Shown one piece after another: positions 52,733-61,933 of a stretch of DNA of 64,000 nt. Each line of letters opens with the position of its first letter. The stretch's first letter is position 1. Origin of the DNA: Bin5 sp034428395 (GTDB taxonomy: Bacteria; Chloroflexota; Anaerolineae; Caldilineales; Caldilineaceae); the NCBI GenBank assembly GCA_034428395.1, contig DAOUHX010000337.1:1-64000 (forward strand), written 5' to 3'. The notes under the pieces were generated by a model. The model was not told where the DNA came from, searched no databases, and was given only the letters and a program-made list of their open reading frames with translations. A program made the position numbers and the translations under genes.

Positions 52733-54325
52733 GTGAGTGTCGTTGAAAAGGCATACCTGAGCAAGGTGCGCGAGTTTCTTGGCGAGTGCGCGTTTCGCGG
52801 TCAAGCGGACAGCAGCTGGGGCCTTCATTCTTCTGCCGCGCGTCGCCTGATCAGTTACTTCAATGGTGATGAGAATGTCACCAAAGCACGGCAATATCCC
52901 CGCATTTATGCGGCCTATCACCGGGCGGTGCTGCTTGAGCCCGCCCGCGAGCAGGGGTTGGGAAACGACGCAGGCCAGCCGATGTCGGACCTGCAACTGC
53001 TCACAAAGCTGCAACAAAATGGTGCTGCGACCGGCCTGATTGATTTTAGCTGGGACCCTTTGGTGGCTCTGTGGTTTGCCTGTGGCGGAAACAATGGAGA
53101 CGGAAGGGTATTTGTCTTGGACCTGGGTGACCGGCGCAATTTTCGGCGAATGCCCTTTGATGAAGTAGCGAACAGCGTCGAGGATGTATTTGTGCAGTCG
53201 GACAGCGACCGGAAACAGTTCTTTTTTGAAGCGACGGCGCAGGGAGATGGGGCAGCGCGTGTCTTGCGGCAGCGCGGCGTCTTTGTGATTGGACGTCCCA
53301 CGATTCCAGATGAAGCCGTAAAGACGATCGAGATCAGTGAATCGGACAAGGAAAAGATCCGAGAGGAGCTTGAGGCAGAATTCGGTATCAGCGAACGAAC
53401 ACTGTTTTCCGATGTGCAGGGATTCTCTTCTGCAAACAACGTTCAGGCACCCTTGCGGGAGATTGAGGACGAAAAGTTTCGTTGGTTTCGGGGCAATCAG
53501 TTTTGGGGAAATGGCGACTACTACGATGCCATCACTCTTTACGACAGGTGCATAGAACTCGACGGCGACTGGAGCGAAGCCTATTATCAACGGGGGAACG
53601 CCAAGGCAGAAGTCGGTGAATTCAGGGAGGCGAGAGAGGACTACGATATGTCCCTCCAATTCAAAGAGAGGTTGTTTGAGGTCTGGAAAGAGAAGGAGTA
53701 TGGATCCGATTTGCCGGCGCTTCTTTGGCCGATTTTCTACAATCGCGGGAATGTCAGGGCGGCGGCGGAAGACTACATAGGAGCCAGAGAAGATTACGAT
53801 GAAGCAATCCGCCTGATGCAGAGAACCAATCGCAGAGTGTCGGCACTCTATTACAACAGGGGTAATGCCCATGTACATTTGGGCAGTTTTGACGATGCCG
53901 ATCGGGACTTTCGAGAGGCGATTGACCTTGGCAACGATTACGCTCTCTACAACAGGGGAAACCTGCATGCGGCGTCCGGCGACTTTGAAGAAGCGATTCA
54001 ATGCTATGACGAGCTGATTTGGAAGGGCAATGATAGAATCGACCCTTCGTACAATCGAACGCTTGCGGAGGAGATTCTGAAGAGAATCGACGAGTCTGAT
54101 ATCAGGGTCCACACGCCACGATACGAGGGGCCTGAACAGTCTAAGACAATAGAGATCGAAATGGAGGCCAGCGGCGTAGACGGGTACAAGGAGTATTTCA
54201 ATTTCGGCGGCGACGCGGGCAACGCCGGCAACGCCGGCAACCTGGCCGAGAGCGGTCTGCCGGGTGGGAAGGGGTACATGGGGGAAGATGGATTCGTTGT
54301 GATCTTACACGGCCAGGGCCGTTGA
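52733..54325 (+). CDS. FRG-domain protein with TPR repeats and Gly-rich tail
   Basis: A 530-residue soluble protein. Residues about 5-180 are an FRG domain: ECAFRGQADSSWGLHSSAAR holds the F-R-G-Q motif (21-24), and LLTKLQQNGAATGLIDFSWD then PLVALWFACGG is the second block (about 89-119). Residues about 240-450 are TPR-like repeats (AITLYDRCIELDGDWSEAYY, YNRGNVRAAAEDYIGAREDY). The last 45 residues are Gly/Asn-rich with GDAGNAGNAGN and GLPGGKGYMGEDG. FRG domains are of unknown function and recur beside mobile and defence genes. The GTG at 52733 with AAAGGAG 7 nt upstream is chosen over a TTG two codons earlier. Local GC is lower than in the preceding gene (53341-53400: 30 of 60; 52141-52200: 45 of 60). 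Confidence 0.85.
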   Translation: MSVVEKAYLSKVREFLGECAFRGQADSSWGLHSSAARRLISYFNGDENVTKARQYPRIYAAYHRAVLLEPAREQGLGNDAGQPMSDLQLLTKLQQNGAATGLIDFSWDPLVALWFACGGNNGDGRVFVLDLGDRRNFRRMPFDEVANSVEDVFVQSDSDRKQFFFEATAQGDGAARVLRQRGVFVIGRPTIPDEAVKTIEISESDKEKIREELEAEFGISERTLFSDVQGFSSANNVQAPLREIEDEKFRWFRGNQFWGNGDYYDAITLYDRCIELDGDWSEAYYQRGNAKAEVGEFREAREDYDMSLQFKERLFEVWKEKEYGSDLPALLWPIFYNRGNVRAAAEDYIGAREDYDEAIRLMQRTNRRVSALYYNRGNAHVHLGSFDDADRDFREAIDLGNDYALYNRGNLHAASGDFEEAIQCYDELIWKGNDRIDPSYNRTLAEEILKRIDESDIRVHTPRYEGPEQSKTIEIEMEASGVDGYKEYFNFGGDAGNAGNAGNLAESGLPGGKGYMGEDGFVVILHGQGR

Positions 54326-54371
54326 AGGGGAGCTCCAAGTCTCGTTGGCACGGGCGACGTTCGAGAGGAAG

Positions 54372-55058
54372 ATGGAATTGAGAATGCGAAATACAACGAA
54401 GTGGCGGGGCATTGTATTGACCGCGGCGCTTTTTTGCTTGGCTGTTGTGGTCGGATTTGCGGGGGCGTCATCGAGTTTGGCACAGGCCCCAGGCGCCGAG
54501 GAGGTCCTGGCGAACGAAGAGGCGACTGAAGTCGAGATTGAGCGGCGATTCAACGAGTTGCGGCGCGAAGTCCTTGACGACCGGGCCGATGCCTTGGACT
54601 GGTGGCTTTCCGGCGTTGCGCTTCTGCTCACGATACTGGCCATCGGCGTCGCGGCGGGCGGATACCTGGGCGTCCGAATGCTGCAGGATATCTTGGCTGA
54701 GGCGCGCGGTAGTGTTGAGACGGCGCGCGGTTACGCTGAGGAAGCGCGCAGGACGGTTGACGAGATGAGACAGTATGGGGAGGATGCGGGGGAAGTATTG
54801 CGGGGCATGGGGAGCGCGAGTTCGGGCGCGGCGCAGGCGATGACCGGCGAGGACACGACGCGCGATCTCGGTCGAGTGGGTGCATCTGCTATTGCCGAGG
54901 CGCGCCAGTTGGGGGAGGACGGGAGGATTGAAGAAGCGATCGAGAGGTGGAGACAGATCGCCAATGTTGCGGCAGGAAGCAACGATGAGCTGGCGGCGCT
55001 GGCGCACAAGTCGGTCGGCGATCTTTCGGAGCAGAAAAGCCGGAGCGTCCAAACATGA
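54372..55058 (+). CDS. Membrane coiled-coil protein of the FRG/TPR module
   Basis: About 228 residues. An N-terminal hydrophobic stretch (GIVLTAALFCLAVVVGFAGA) ending SSLAQA looks like a signal peptide or first helix. A charged helix with EVEIERRFNELRREVLDD follows, then a second helix (WWLSGVALLLTILAIGVAAGG), then a long Ala/Glu/Arg-rich coiled-coil (ILAEARGSVETARGYAEEAR) and a TPR-like end (GRIEEAIERWRQIANVA). The layout suggests a membrane-anchored protein with a cytosolic helical tail that could dock TPR partners. Start is uncertain: ATG at 54372, ATG at 54384 and TTG at 54345 are possible. Its stop overlaps the next start by 4 bp. Confidence 0.75.
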   Translation: MELRMRNTTKWRGIVLTAALFCLAVVVGFAGASSSLAQAPGAEEVLANEEATEVEIERRFNELRREVLDDRADALDWWLSGVALLLTILAIGVAAGGYLGVRMLQDILAEARGSVETARGYAEEARRTVDEMRQYGEDAGEVLRGMGSASSGAAQAMTGEDTTRDLGRVGASAIAEARQLGEDGRIEEAIERWRQIANVAAGSNDELAALAHKSVGDLSEQKSRSVQT

Positions 55059-55999
55059 CAGGCCAGCAGTCGCGCGCATATTTTTTGCCGAGAGACGGTT
55101 TGCAGCGCGAGGGCCTGGCCGATGCGCGCGCGGCGCTTGCGGCGTACGAGCAGGCGATCCGTTTGCGGCCGGACTATGCGGAGGCATACAGCAACCGCGG
55201 GAACGTGAGGTGCAACCTTGGGCAGTACGAGGCCGCGATCGCCGATTACGACGAGGCGACCCGACTGAGGCCGGATTACGCAGAGGCCTACAGCAATCGC
55301 GGCAACGCGAAGGCGGCGCTTGGCCGAAGCCAGGAGGCGATCAGGGACTTTGGCCTTGCGATTCAGGTGCGGCCTGGCTATGGGTTAGCGTTTTTCAACC
55401 GCGGACTGGTCAGGTGGGAAGTTGGGGCGTATGGGGAGGCTGAGGACGATTTCAGCGAGGCAGTTCGCCTGATGCCGGAGTTTGCGCACGCGTACTACCA
55501 ACGGGGGAATGCGAGGGCCGCGCTCGAACTGTATCAGGAGGCTGTCAGCGACTTCAGCGGGGCGGTCCGGTTGGATCCGGACTATGCGGAGGCGTACAAC
55601 AACCGGGGTTCGGCGCTGGTTCATCTGGGCCACTACGAGGCCGCGATAGCCGATTACGATCAGATGATCCGCTTGCGGCCGGACTTTGCGGAGGCATATA
55701 ACAACCGGGGGATTGCGCAGGCGAAACTGGGGCGACATGGGGCGGCCATTGCCGACTATGACCAGGCGATCCGATTGCATCCGGAGCGCGCGGAGCCATA
55801 TTTCAACCGGGGCGCGGCGAAGGATAGGCAGGGCAATCCCGAGGAGGCGATCGCGGACTACGATCAGGCGATTATGCTGATGCCGGACGATGTTGAGGCG
55901 TACAGGAACCGTGCTGTGGCGAAGGCGGCGCTGGGGCGCACGGCGGAGGCGCGGGCCGATTTTTCGGCGGCGTTGGAGGCGGTTGCCAGGGGAGGCTAA
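55055..55999 (+). CDS. All-TPR protein A of the FRG/TPR module
   Basis: A 314-residue protein composed of about eight consecutive 34-residue tetratricopeptide repeats of very regular type (consensus AIADYDQAIRLRPDYAEAYN then NRG). The repeats are similar at nucleotide level too, so the array has probably changed by recombination. There is no catalytic domain, signal peptide or membrane helix. Its ATG overlaps the membrane-protein stop (ATGA), implying translational coupling, and the next TPR gene follows 3 bp after its stop. It would act as a protein-interaction scaffold. Confidence 0.88.
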   Translation: MTGQQSRAYFLPRDGLQREGLADARAALAAYEQAIRLRPDYAEAYSNRGNVRCNLGQYEAAIADYDEATRLRPDYAEAYSNRGNAKAALGRSQEAIRDFGLAIQVRPGYGLAFFNRGLVRWEVGAYGEAEDDFSEAVRLMPEFAHAYYQRGNARAALELYQEAVSDFSGAVRLDPDYAEAYNNRGSALVHLGHYEAAIADYDQMIRLRPDFAEAYNNRGIAQAKLGRHGAAIADYDQAIRLHPERAEPYFNRGAAKDRQGNPEEAIADYDQAIMLMPDDVEAYRNRAVAKAALGRTAEARADFSAALEAVARGG

Positions 56000-56002
56000 C
56001 AG

Positions 56003-57145
56003 GTGCAGAGCTTCATAGGGGCGGTCCGGCGAGCACTGGCTTCATTGGCGGGCGTCGGTCGGAGTGCGGAGGGGCAGGCCGCTGGGGGAGAAGAGAGCAA
56101 GGGTTCTGATAACCGGTCTGGGAATGCTGCCACTGAGAGCATCGAACTGAGCGAGACTGATAAGATTGAGAATCCGCACAAGTCGTCAGGACTGAGGAAG
56201 TACCGGCTCGGAGAGTTTGAGGAGGCGGTCGTTGAATTCGACAAGGCATTAGAGTCAGAACCTGAAAATGCCGGTGTGTATGTGATGCGGGGGGTCTCTA
56301 AGGACAACCTCGGCCTGTTTGAGGAAGCGATGGCGGACTTCAGTCGCGCGCTGAACATCGAACCTGACAACGGAGAAATCTATGTCAATCGGGGAGTAAC
56401 GAGACACAGGTTTGGAGAGACAGAATCCGCGCTGGCCGATCTTGACCAGGCGGTGCACCTGCAGCCGGATTTTGCGCCGGCCTTCTTCAACAGGGGCGTT
56501 GTAAAGGCAAGTATCGGCCAGGAAAAAGGGGCTCTGGCCGACTTCGACCAAGCCGTGCGGTTGAAGCCGGACTATGGGGAGGCCTTTTTCAATCGAGGCA
56601 AGATTCGGGGTGGGCAAGGCGATGTAAAGGGTGCGATTGGCGACTTTGATCGGGCCCTTGCACAGCGTCCTGAAGATGCCGATATTCTTGTCGAGCGGGG
56701 CCTGACCAGAGCAGGAGACGGCCAACTCGAAGCGGCGATCTCGGATTTCGACAGCGTGCTCGAGCTTCAGCCGACTCGCGCTGACGCGTATTACATGCAG
56801 GGGATATTCAAGAGAGACCTTAGCCGCCACGGTGAGGCTACCGCCGACTTCGACGAGGCAGTGCGGCTGCAGCCGGACAATGCCGAAATATACCTGGAAC
56901 GCGGCAGGACGAGACTGGAGCTGGACCGGTGGGAGGATTCGATCGAAGATTTCGGCGAGGCCATCCGACTGCAAAAGGAGAACATCGGCGCCTATTACAT
57001 GAGGAGCCTGGCCAGGACAAGGCTGGGGTTGCTGGACGAGGCGATCTTGGACCTGGAAGAAGCGCAGCGTCTTGCACGGGCGATGGGCAGCGATGACCTG
57101 GCGGGCCGCTACGAGAGGATCCTGGAGGAACTGAGGGAGGCATGA
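56003..57145 (+). CDS. All-TPR protein B of the FRG/TPR module
   Basis: A 380-residue protein. The first 55 residues are low-complexity and charged, followed by about nine TPR units (for example FEEAMADFSRALNIEPDNGE, GALADFDQAVRLKPDYGEAF, GEATADFDEAVRLQPDNAEI). It is a paralogue of the preceding gene with more divergent repeats. GTG at 56003 is preceded by GGGGAGG with 7-nt spacing. It is the last intact member of the module; the next frame is a decayed copy. Confidence 0.88.
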   Translation: MQSFIGAVRRALASLAGVGRSAEGQAAGGEESKGSDNRSGNAATESIELSETDKIENPHKSSGLRKYRLGEFEEAVVEFDKALESEPENAGVYVMRGVSKDNLGLFEEAMADFSRALNIEPDNGEIYVNRGVTRHRFGETESALADLDQAVHLQPDFAPAFFNRGVVKASIGQEKGALADFDQAVRLKPDYGEAFFNRGKIRGGQGDVKGAIGDFDRALAQRPEDADILVERGLTRAGDGQLEAAISDFDSVLELQPTRADAYYMQGIFKRDLSRHGEATADFDEAVRLQPDNAEIYLERGRTRLELDRWEDSIEDFGEAIRLQKENIGAYYMRSLARTRLGLLDEAILDLEEAQRLARAMGSDDLAGRYERILEELREA

Positions 57146-57406
57146 GCAAGCCGAGAAGATTGGGAGGGTAATTCTTTCTTGAGGGGCGGTTCAACTGTGA
57201 AAGTGAAATGTGTACGGCGTAAGCGGCTTGGGAAGGTGGGGAGGAGCCCAGTGCGCCTCTGAAAGACTGCCGAAGGGTCACATCCTGATGTTTGCCGGAC
57301 AGTTGCTGAGCGAGAAATGGAGCAAGTGCTATGATCTTCAGACGAAATCCGCCAAAAATGGCTTATCGCTATCCTTCTTTTTGCGATCGTTCCTGTTGCA
57401 AGAACA

Positions 57407-58380
57407 ATGGCAAGGGAATACTTCAGGTCGGCCGGCCCGGAGGCCCGAGTTGAACAGGCCTTCGATTTGTCCTCCGAGGGCCGCGACGAGGAAGCAATTG
57501 CCCTGCTGTACGAGGCGATAGAATCCCATCCGGAGAATGCCATTGCCTACCACAATCGAGCCCTTTCGAAGGTGCAGCTCGGGCATTACGAGTAGGCGAT
57601 TGCAGACTACGACGACGCGGTCCGACTTGAGCCTGACGATGTAGGTTTTCTTTACGATAGAGGCAATGCAAAGCTAGGTCTTGGCCAATATGAGGTGGTA
57701 ATCGTCGACTTCAGTCGGGTGATCGAATTGGAATCGGACCATGAAGACGCCTCCTTGGGGCGGGAAATCTCCAGGACCTGACTGGGCCAATCTGAAGCGG
57801 CAACTGTGGACATTGGTGAGGCAATCCGGCTTCGTCCTGAAGGTGCCGAGAACTTCAGGCTCCGAGGAACGGTCAGAATAGAGATCTACCAATACGAAGA
57901 GGCGATTGACGACTTTGACGAGGTGAGCCGGCTTCGGCCGAGGACGCAGAGGCGATTCTCAGTCGAGGTATTGCGAAAGTGCAGAATGACCGCATGGAGA
58001 GTGGAGTCGCTGATTTGGACGAGGCGATACGTCTGCGTCCCGACGATGCAAAGGCGTACATTTTAGGCGGCTATGCCAAAGCCAGTATGGGTCGATTTGG
58101 CGGCGCGTTCGACGACCTGCGGACGGGGCTGGACCCGGCGCCGAAATCCGGTGACGAGGTGCTAGTCGCCGACGTAGAAAAGATTTTGGAGGGGCTGAAG
58201 GAGCAAAAGAGGACGCGCCTGGTTGGAGAGACGGGTCAGGCTCCTTGCGCGGTACGGCGCCGGCCAGCCGCGGATGTAGTGGGGCCTGCAAGGCCGCTCA
58301 GAAGATGCCCAGTTCGTCCTTGGCGTCCTCTGACATCATGTCGGGACTCCAGAAAGGAGTCCAGACGAGGTGAACGTTAA
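57407..58380 (+). pseudogene. Decayed TPR-repeat gene
   Basis: Translation from 57407 gives clear TPR sequence (ATG start MAREYFRSAGPEARVEQAF), but it is broken three times. There is an in-frame TAG at 57593-57595 followed by continued repeat sequence (AIADYDDAVRLEPDD), and an in-frame TGA at 57779-57781 followed by AATVDIGEAIRLRPEGAENF. A one-base deletion at about 57940/57941 then moves the reading to another frame (EDAEAILSRGIAKVQND, VADLDEAIRLRPDDAKAY), which ends at 58380. Restoring a G there rejoins the repeats. The last 80 bp overlap the convergent sufT-like gene. It is a lost third TPR paralogue of the adjacent module. Confidence 0.85.
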
Positions 58381-58621
58381 CCTCGTTGACGTTTGGGAAG
58401 GCGTTGTGGGCGGTTCGCTGGACGTCGCTGATGATCTGGGGGCCGACAGGGCAGCCTGGGCTTGTCAGGGTCATGGTGACGTCGATGTTGTTTTCCTCTG
58501 TTACCTCGATGTCGTAGACAAGGCCGAGGTCGACGATATTCATCATCAGCTCGGGGTCTTTGACATGGGTCCTGATCTCGGAGCGGACTTCGTCGGGTGT
58601 CGGGACTGTATTTTCGCTCAT
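58298..58621 (-). CDS. SufT-like metal-sulfur cluster assembly factor (MIP18/DUF59 family)
   Basis: A 107-residue DUF59 protein. VRSEIRTHVKDPELMMNIVDLGLVYDIEV matches the DPE...NIVDLGLV signature, here within residues 12-38, and TLTSPGCPVGPQIISDV has the conserved Cys of this family. These proteins help mature Fe-S proteins in SUF systems. It is the last gene of the SUF operon and starts 13 bp after the Rieske-type gene. The longer in-frame upstream extension overlaps that gene and is rejected. Its 3' end overlaps the pseudogene on the other strand. Confidence 0.9.
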   Translation of the reverse strand: MSENTVPTPDEVRSEIRTHVKDPELMMNIVDLGLVYDIEVTEENNIDVTMTLTSPGCPVGPQIISDVQRTAHNAFPNVNEVNVHLVWTPFWSPDMMSEDAKDELGIF

Positions 58622-58634
58622 CGTTTGATTCTCC

Positions 58635-58952
58635 TCAGAAGGGCTGTTCCACGAAGACTTGGCTGTCCTCGACGCGGACTTCATAGGCGGGGGTCGGCTC
58701 GAAGGCGGGCATGCTGAGGGCCTCGCCGGTACGGATGTCGAAGCGGGCCCCGTGGCGGGGGCATTCGACCTGGCATCCATCCAGGATTTCGCCCTCAACG
58801 AGCGGGCCGCCGTCGTGGGTGCAGAGGTCCTCGATGGCGTAGTAGCTGCCATCCAGGTTGAAGACGGCGATACGGATGCCGTCGAGCTCGACCAGGAGGC
58901 GCTCTCCGGCGGGGATATCTTCAACTGCGGCCACTCTCACATATCCGTCCAT
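58635..58952 (-). CDS. Rieske-type [2Fe-2S] ferredoxin
   Basis: A 105-residue non-haem Rieske protein like NirD or biphenyl-dioxygenase ferredoxins. The cluster motifs are CTHDGGPL (Cys44, His46) and CPRHGARFD (Cys64, His67), spaced as in the family. No membrane segment. It probably donates electrons; position in the SUF operon suggests it serves cluster assembly or is a client matured there. It lies 144 bp after sufU and 13 bp before the sufT-like gene. Confidence 0.92.
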   Translation of the reverse strand: MDGYVRVAAVEDIPAGERLLVELDGIRIAVFNLDGSYYAIEDLCTHDGGPLVEGEILDGCQVECPRHGARFDIRTGEALSMPAFEPTPAYEVRVEDSQVFVEQPF

Positions 58953-59096
58953 CGTTGTTCGCCTTTGCGGGTATTTTCAGGCATTTCTCCGATAAGTCCA
59001 AGATCTTAACTGCAGTTGCCGGTGGCCAGTTACCGGAGGCCAGTTACTGCAGAAGAAAGGGAAGCGGGTCGGGCGGCCGGGCTGGGAGACTCCTCC

Positions 59097-59513
59097 TCAT
59101 TCGGGCCAGTCGGTCAGACCGTAGAGGCCGGCTTTGAGCGCTTTGAGGGGGAGGAGGGCGCATTTGAGCCGCACGGGGCCGATCTCGATGCCGAGTAGAT
59201 CGAGCACATCCTCTTTGCCCCACTGTTTGAGGTCGGCTACGGGCATGCCGATGATTTCCTCCATGATCATGGATGCGCTGGCCTGGCTGATGGCGCATCC
59301 GCGGCCGTCGAAGGCGGCGTCCACGACCGTGTCGTCCGCGATTCTGAGTTGAATCGTCACTTCGTCGCCGCAGAAAGGGTTGGCGTCGTGGTAGTTGACG
59401 TCGGCGTCCTCCAGGCTGCCTTTGCGGCGGGGGTGGTTGTAGTGATCGATGATCGCTTCGCGGAAAGGGTCCATTGACGTGAGTATATGGGCTATGCGAA
59501 AGGCAAAGGGCAT
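59097..59513 (-). CDS. sufU: SufU-type Fe-S cluster scaffold/sulfur acceptor
   Basis: A 138-residue (or 125 from the internal ATG) IscU-like protein. Counted from MDPFREAIIDHYNHPR, the metal/sulfur ligands are Cys35 and Asp37 (NPFCGDE), Cys60 (GRGCAIS) and Cys105 (RLKCALLPL), the SufU arrangement. In SUF systems it receives sulfur from the desulfurase. The ATG at 59513 has AAGGGGAG 5 nt upstream, but that site is inside a 15-bp hairpin; ATG 59474 is where homology normally starts and may be used instead, as TATACT lies 7 bp before it. It follows the sulfurtransferase gene by 80 bp. Confidence 0.9.
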   Translation of the reverse strand: MPFAFRIAHILTSMDPFREAIIDHYNHPRRKGSLEDADVNYHDANPFCGDEVTIQLRIADDTVVDAAFDGRGCAISQASASMIMEEIIGMPVADLKQWGKEDVLDLLGIEIGPVRLKCALLPLKALKAGLYGLTDWPE

Positions 59514-59534
59514 TGTTCTCCCCTTGCCTTTCGC
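59496..59534 (-). promoter_or_regulatory. Hairpin overlapping the sufU ribosome-binding site
   Basis: GCGAAAGGCAAAGGG (59496-59510) and CCCCTTGCCTTTCGC (59520-59534) form, in minus-strand RNA, 14 Watson-Crick pairs plus one G-U pair. The 9-nt loop contains the ATG at 59513, and the stem contains its AAGGGG. No T-run follows, so it fits translational control or RNA stability better than termination. Confidence 0.6.
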
Positions 59535-59593
59535 CCAGTAATTGTTTCGTGTTTCCAGCGATGTTGGGCAGTGTCTTTTGCCCTTTCGCGCGT

Positions 59594-60445
<852 letters not shown>

Positions 60446-60473
60446 TTGATTCCTCCATTGTTCGTGTATGGGA

Positions 60474-61811
60474 TTACCTGCTGATTTTTCGACTAATGAC
60501 CCTTTCCAGTTTGTGCACGACACTTTCGACGGGAACGCGGTCGAGCACGCCCTGGAGGAAGCCCTGGACGATCATGCGTTCGGCCTGTGACCTTGTGAGG
60601 CCGCGGGCCATGAGGTAGAAGACGTATTCATCCTCGACCTGCGCGGCGGTGGCTGCGTGGGTACAGCGCACGTCATCGGCCTCAATTTCGAGGCCGGGGA
60701 TGCTGTCTGCCCGTGCAGTGCCGTCTAGAATGAGGTTGCCGTTGCGCTGGAAGGCGTCGGTCTTTTGTGCGCCGGGCAGGACCTTAATGATGCCCATGTA
60801 GACGCTGCGGGCGCGATGTTTGAGTGCGCCGTTGAAGAGCAGATCGCTGAAGCAATTGGGCACGCGATGCAGTTGCAGGGTCTGGTGGTCGATGTGCTGG
60901 CGGCGCGTTGGGAAGTAGAGTCCCAGCAGTTCGCCATGCGCGCCTTCGCCTTGCATGTCGAGGTCGAGGAAGGCCTTGGTGAGGCGGCTGCCCCAGCTGA
61001 CCTGGATCCAGCGCAGGTCGGTGTCCTTTCCCAAGACGGCGCGGGCGGTGAGGAAGTTCCAGGCGGTGTGTTTGAAGTCCTGCAGGTTCATGTAGCGGAC
61101 CTGGGCATTGTCCCGCAGGACCAGCTCGACCACACTGGCCTGGAAGGCGTTTTCGGCGCCGAGCATGTCATCAACGACGGTAACTTCGGCGCCTTCCTCG
61201 GCGACCAGGAGAGTGTGGTGGTAGCCGCCGACGCCTTCGCCCTGATTGAGAATCGTCTGCAGGAGAAGCGAGACCTTGGTGTTGCGGGGCACGTAGATGA
61301 AAGAGCCGGTGTCCCAGAGGGCGGCGTGCAGGGCGGCGAATTTGTTGGCGCCAGGTTTGACGGCTTCGGTCATGAAGTAGCGTCGGACCAGTGAAGGATA
61401 GCGCTGAACAGCTGTTTGGAGGTCGGTAAAGATGACGCCCTGCGCGCCGAGGTCTTCGTTTTCTTCGGCGAAGAGGAGGCCGCCATCGCCGTAGATGAGG
61501 CTGGCGGAAGAATTCAGCTCGTCCAGTTCGTTGAGCAGGAACGGGTCGAGCTGACTGCGTTCCACTGTGCCGCCATTGACGGCGAAGGGGGTGAAGTTCT
61601 CCAGCTTGAAGCCGGTCATGCGGGTGCGGCGCCAGGCTTCGTCGGTGGGTTTGGGCCAGGGCAGGCTTTCAAAGGTGCGCCAGGCATGGAGGCGGAATTC
61701 GAGCATCCATTCCGGTTCGTTCTTTATGGCAGAGGCGTGCCGGACGGTCTCTTCGGAGAAGCCGACGGTTGCCTCGAAGGTTTCGATTGGTTCTTTGATA
61801 GGCAGAGTCAC
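60474..61811 (-). CDS. sufD: Fe-S cluster assembly protein SufD
   Basis: A 445-residue SufB/SufD-family protein, one of two scaffold partners of SufC. KNEPEWMLEFRLHAWRTFES is the family N-terminal motif, FAALHAALWDTGSFIYVPRN and LVAEEGAEVTVVDDM run along the beta-helix, and C-terminal DDVRCTHAATAAQVEDEYVF has the conserved His. It ends with LTRSQAERMIVQGFLQGVLD. The start is GTG at 61811 with GGAG 9 nt upstream; the 26-codon extension beyond is not homologous. It lies 122 bp after sufB. Confidence 0.94.
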   Translation of the reverse strand: MTLPIKEPIETFEATVGFSEETVRHASAIKNEPEWMLEFRLHAWRTFESLPWPKPTDEAWRRTRMTGFKLENFTPFAVNGGTVERSQLDPFLLNELDELNSSASLIYGDGGLLFAEENEDLGAQGVIFTDLQTAVQRYPSLVRRYFMTEAVKPGANKFAALHAALWDTGSFIYVPRNTKVSLLLQTILNQGEGVGGYHHTLLVAEEGAEVTVVDDMLGAENAFQASVVELVLRDNAQVRYMNLQDFKHTAWNFLTARAVLGKDTDLRWIQVSWGSRLTKAFLDLDMQGEGAHGELLGLYFPTRRQHIDHQTLQLHRVPNCFSDLLFNGALKHRARSVYMGIIKVLPGAQKTDAFQRNGNLILDGTARADSIPGLEIEADDVRCTHAATAAQVEDEYVFYLMARGLTRSQAERMIVQGFLQGVLDRVPVESVVHKLERVISRKISR

Positions 61812-61933
61812 GTTTGATAGCTCCGTACATAAAGTCGGGAGATTGTCTGCGGGCCGATGTTCATTGGAATGAAGGCACACAAAACGCACATTATGGCGTC
61901 CGTTCGGCGTGCTTTTCGGTCGTGTCGGGCGGA

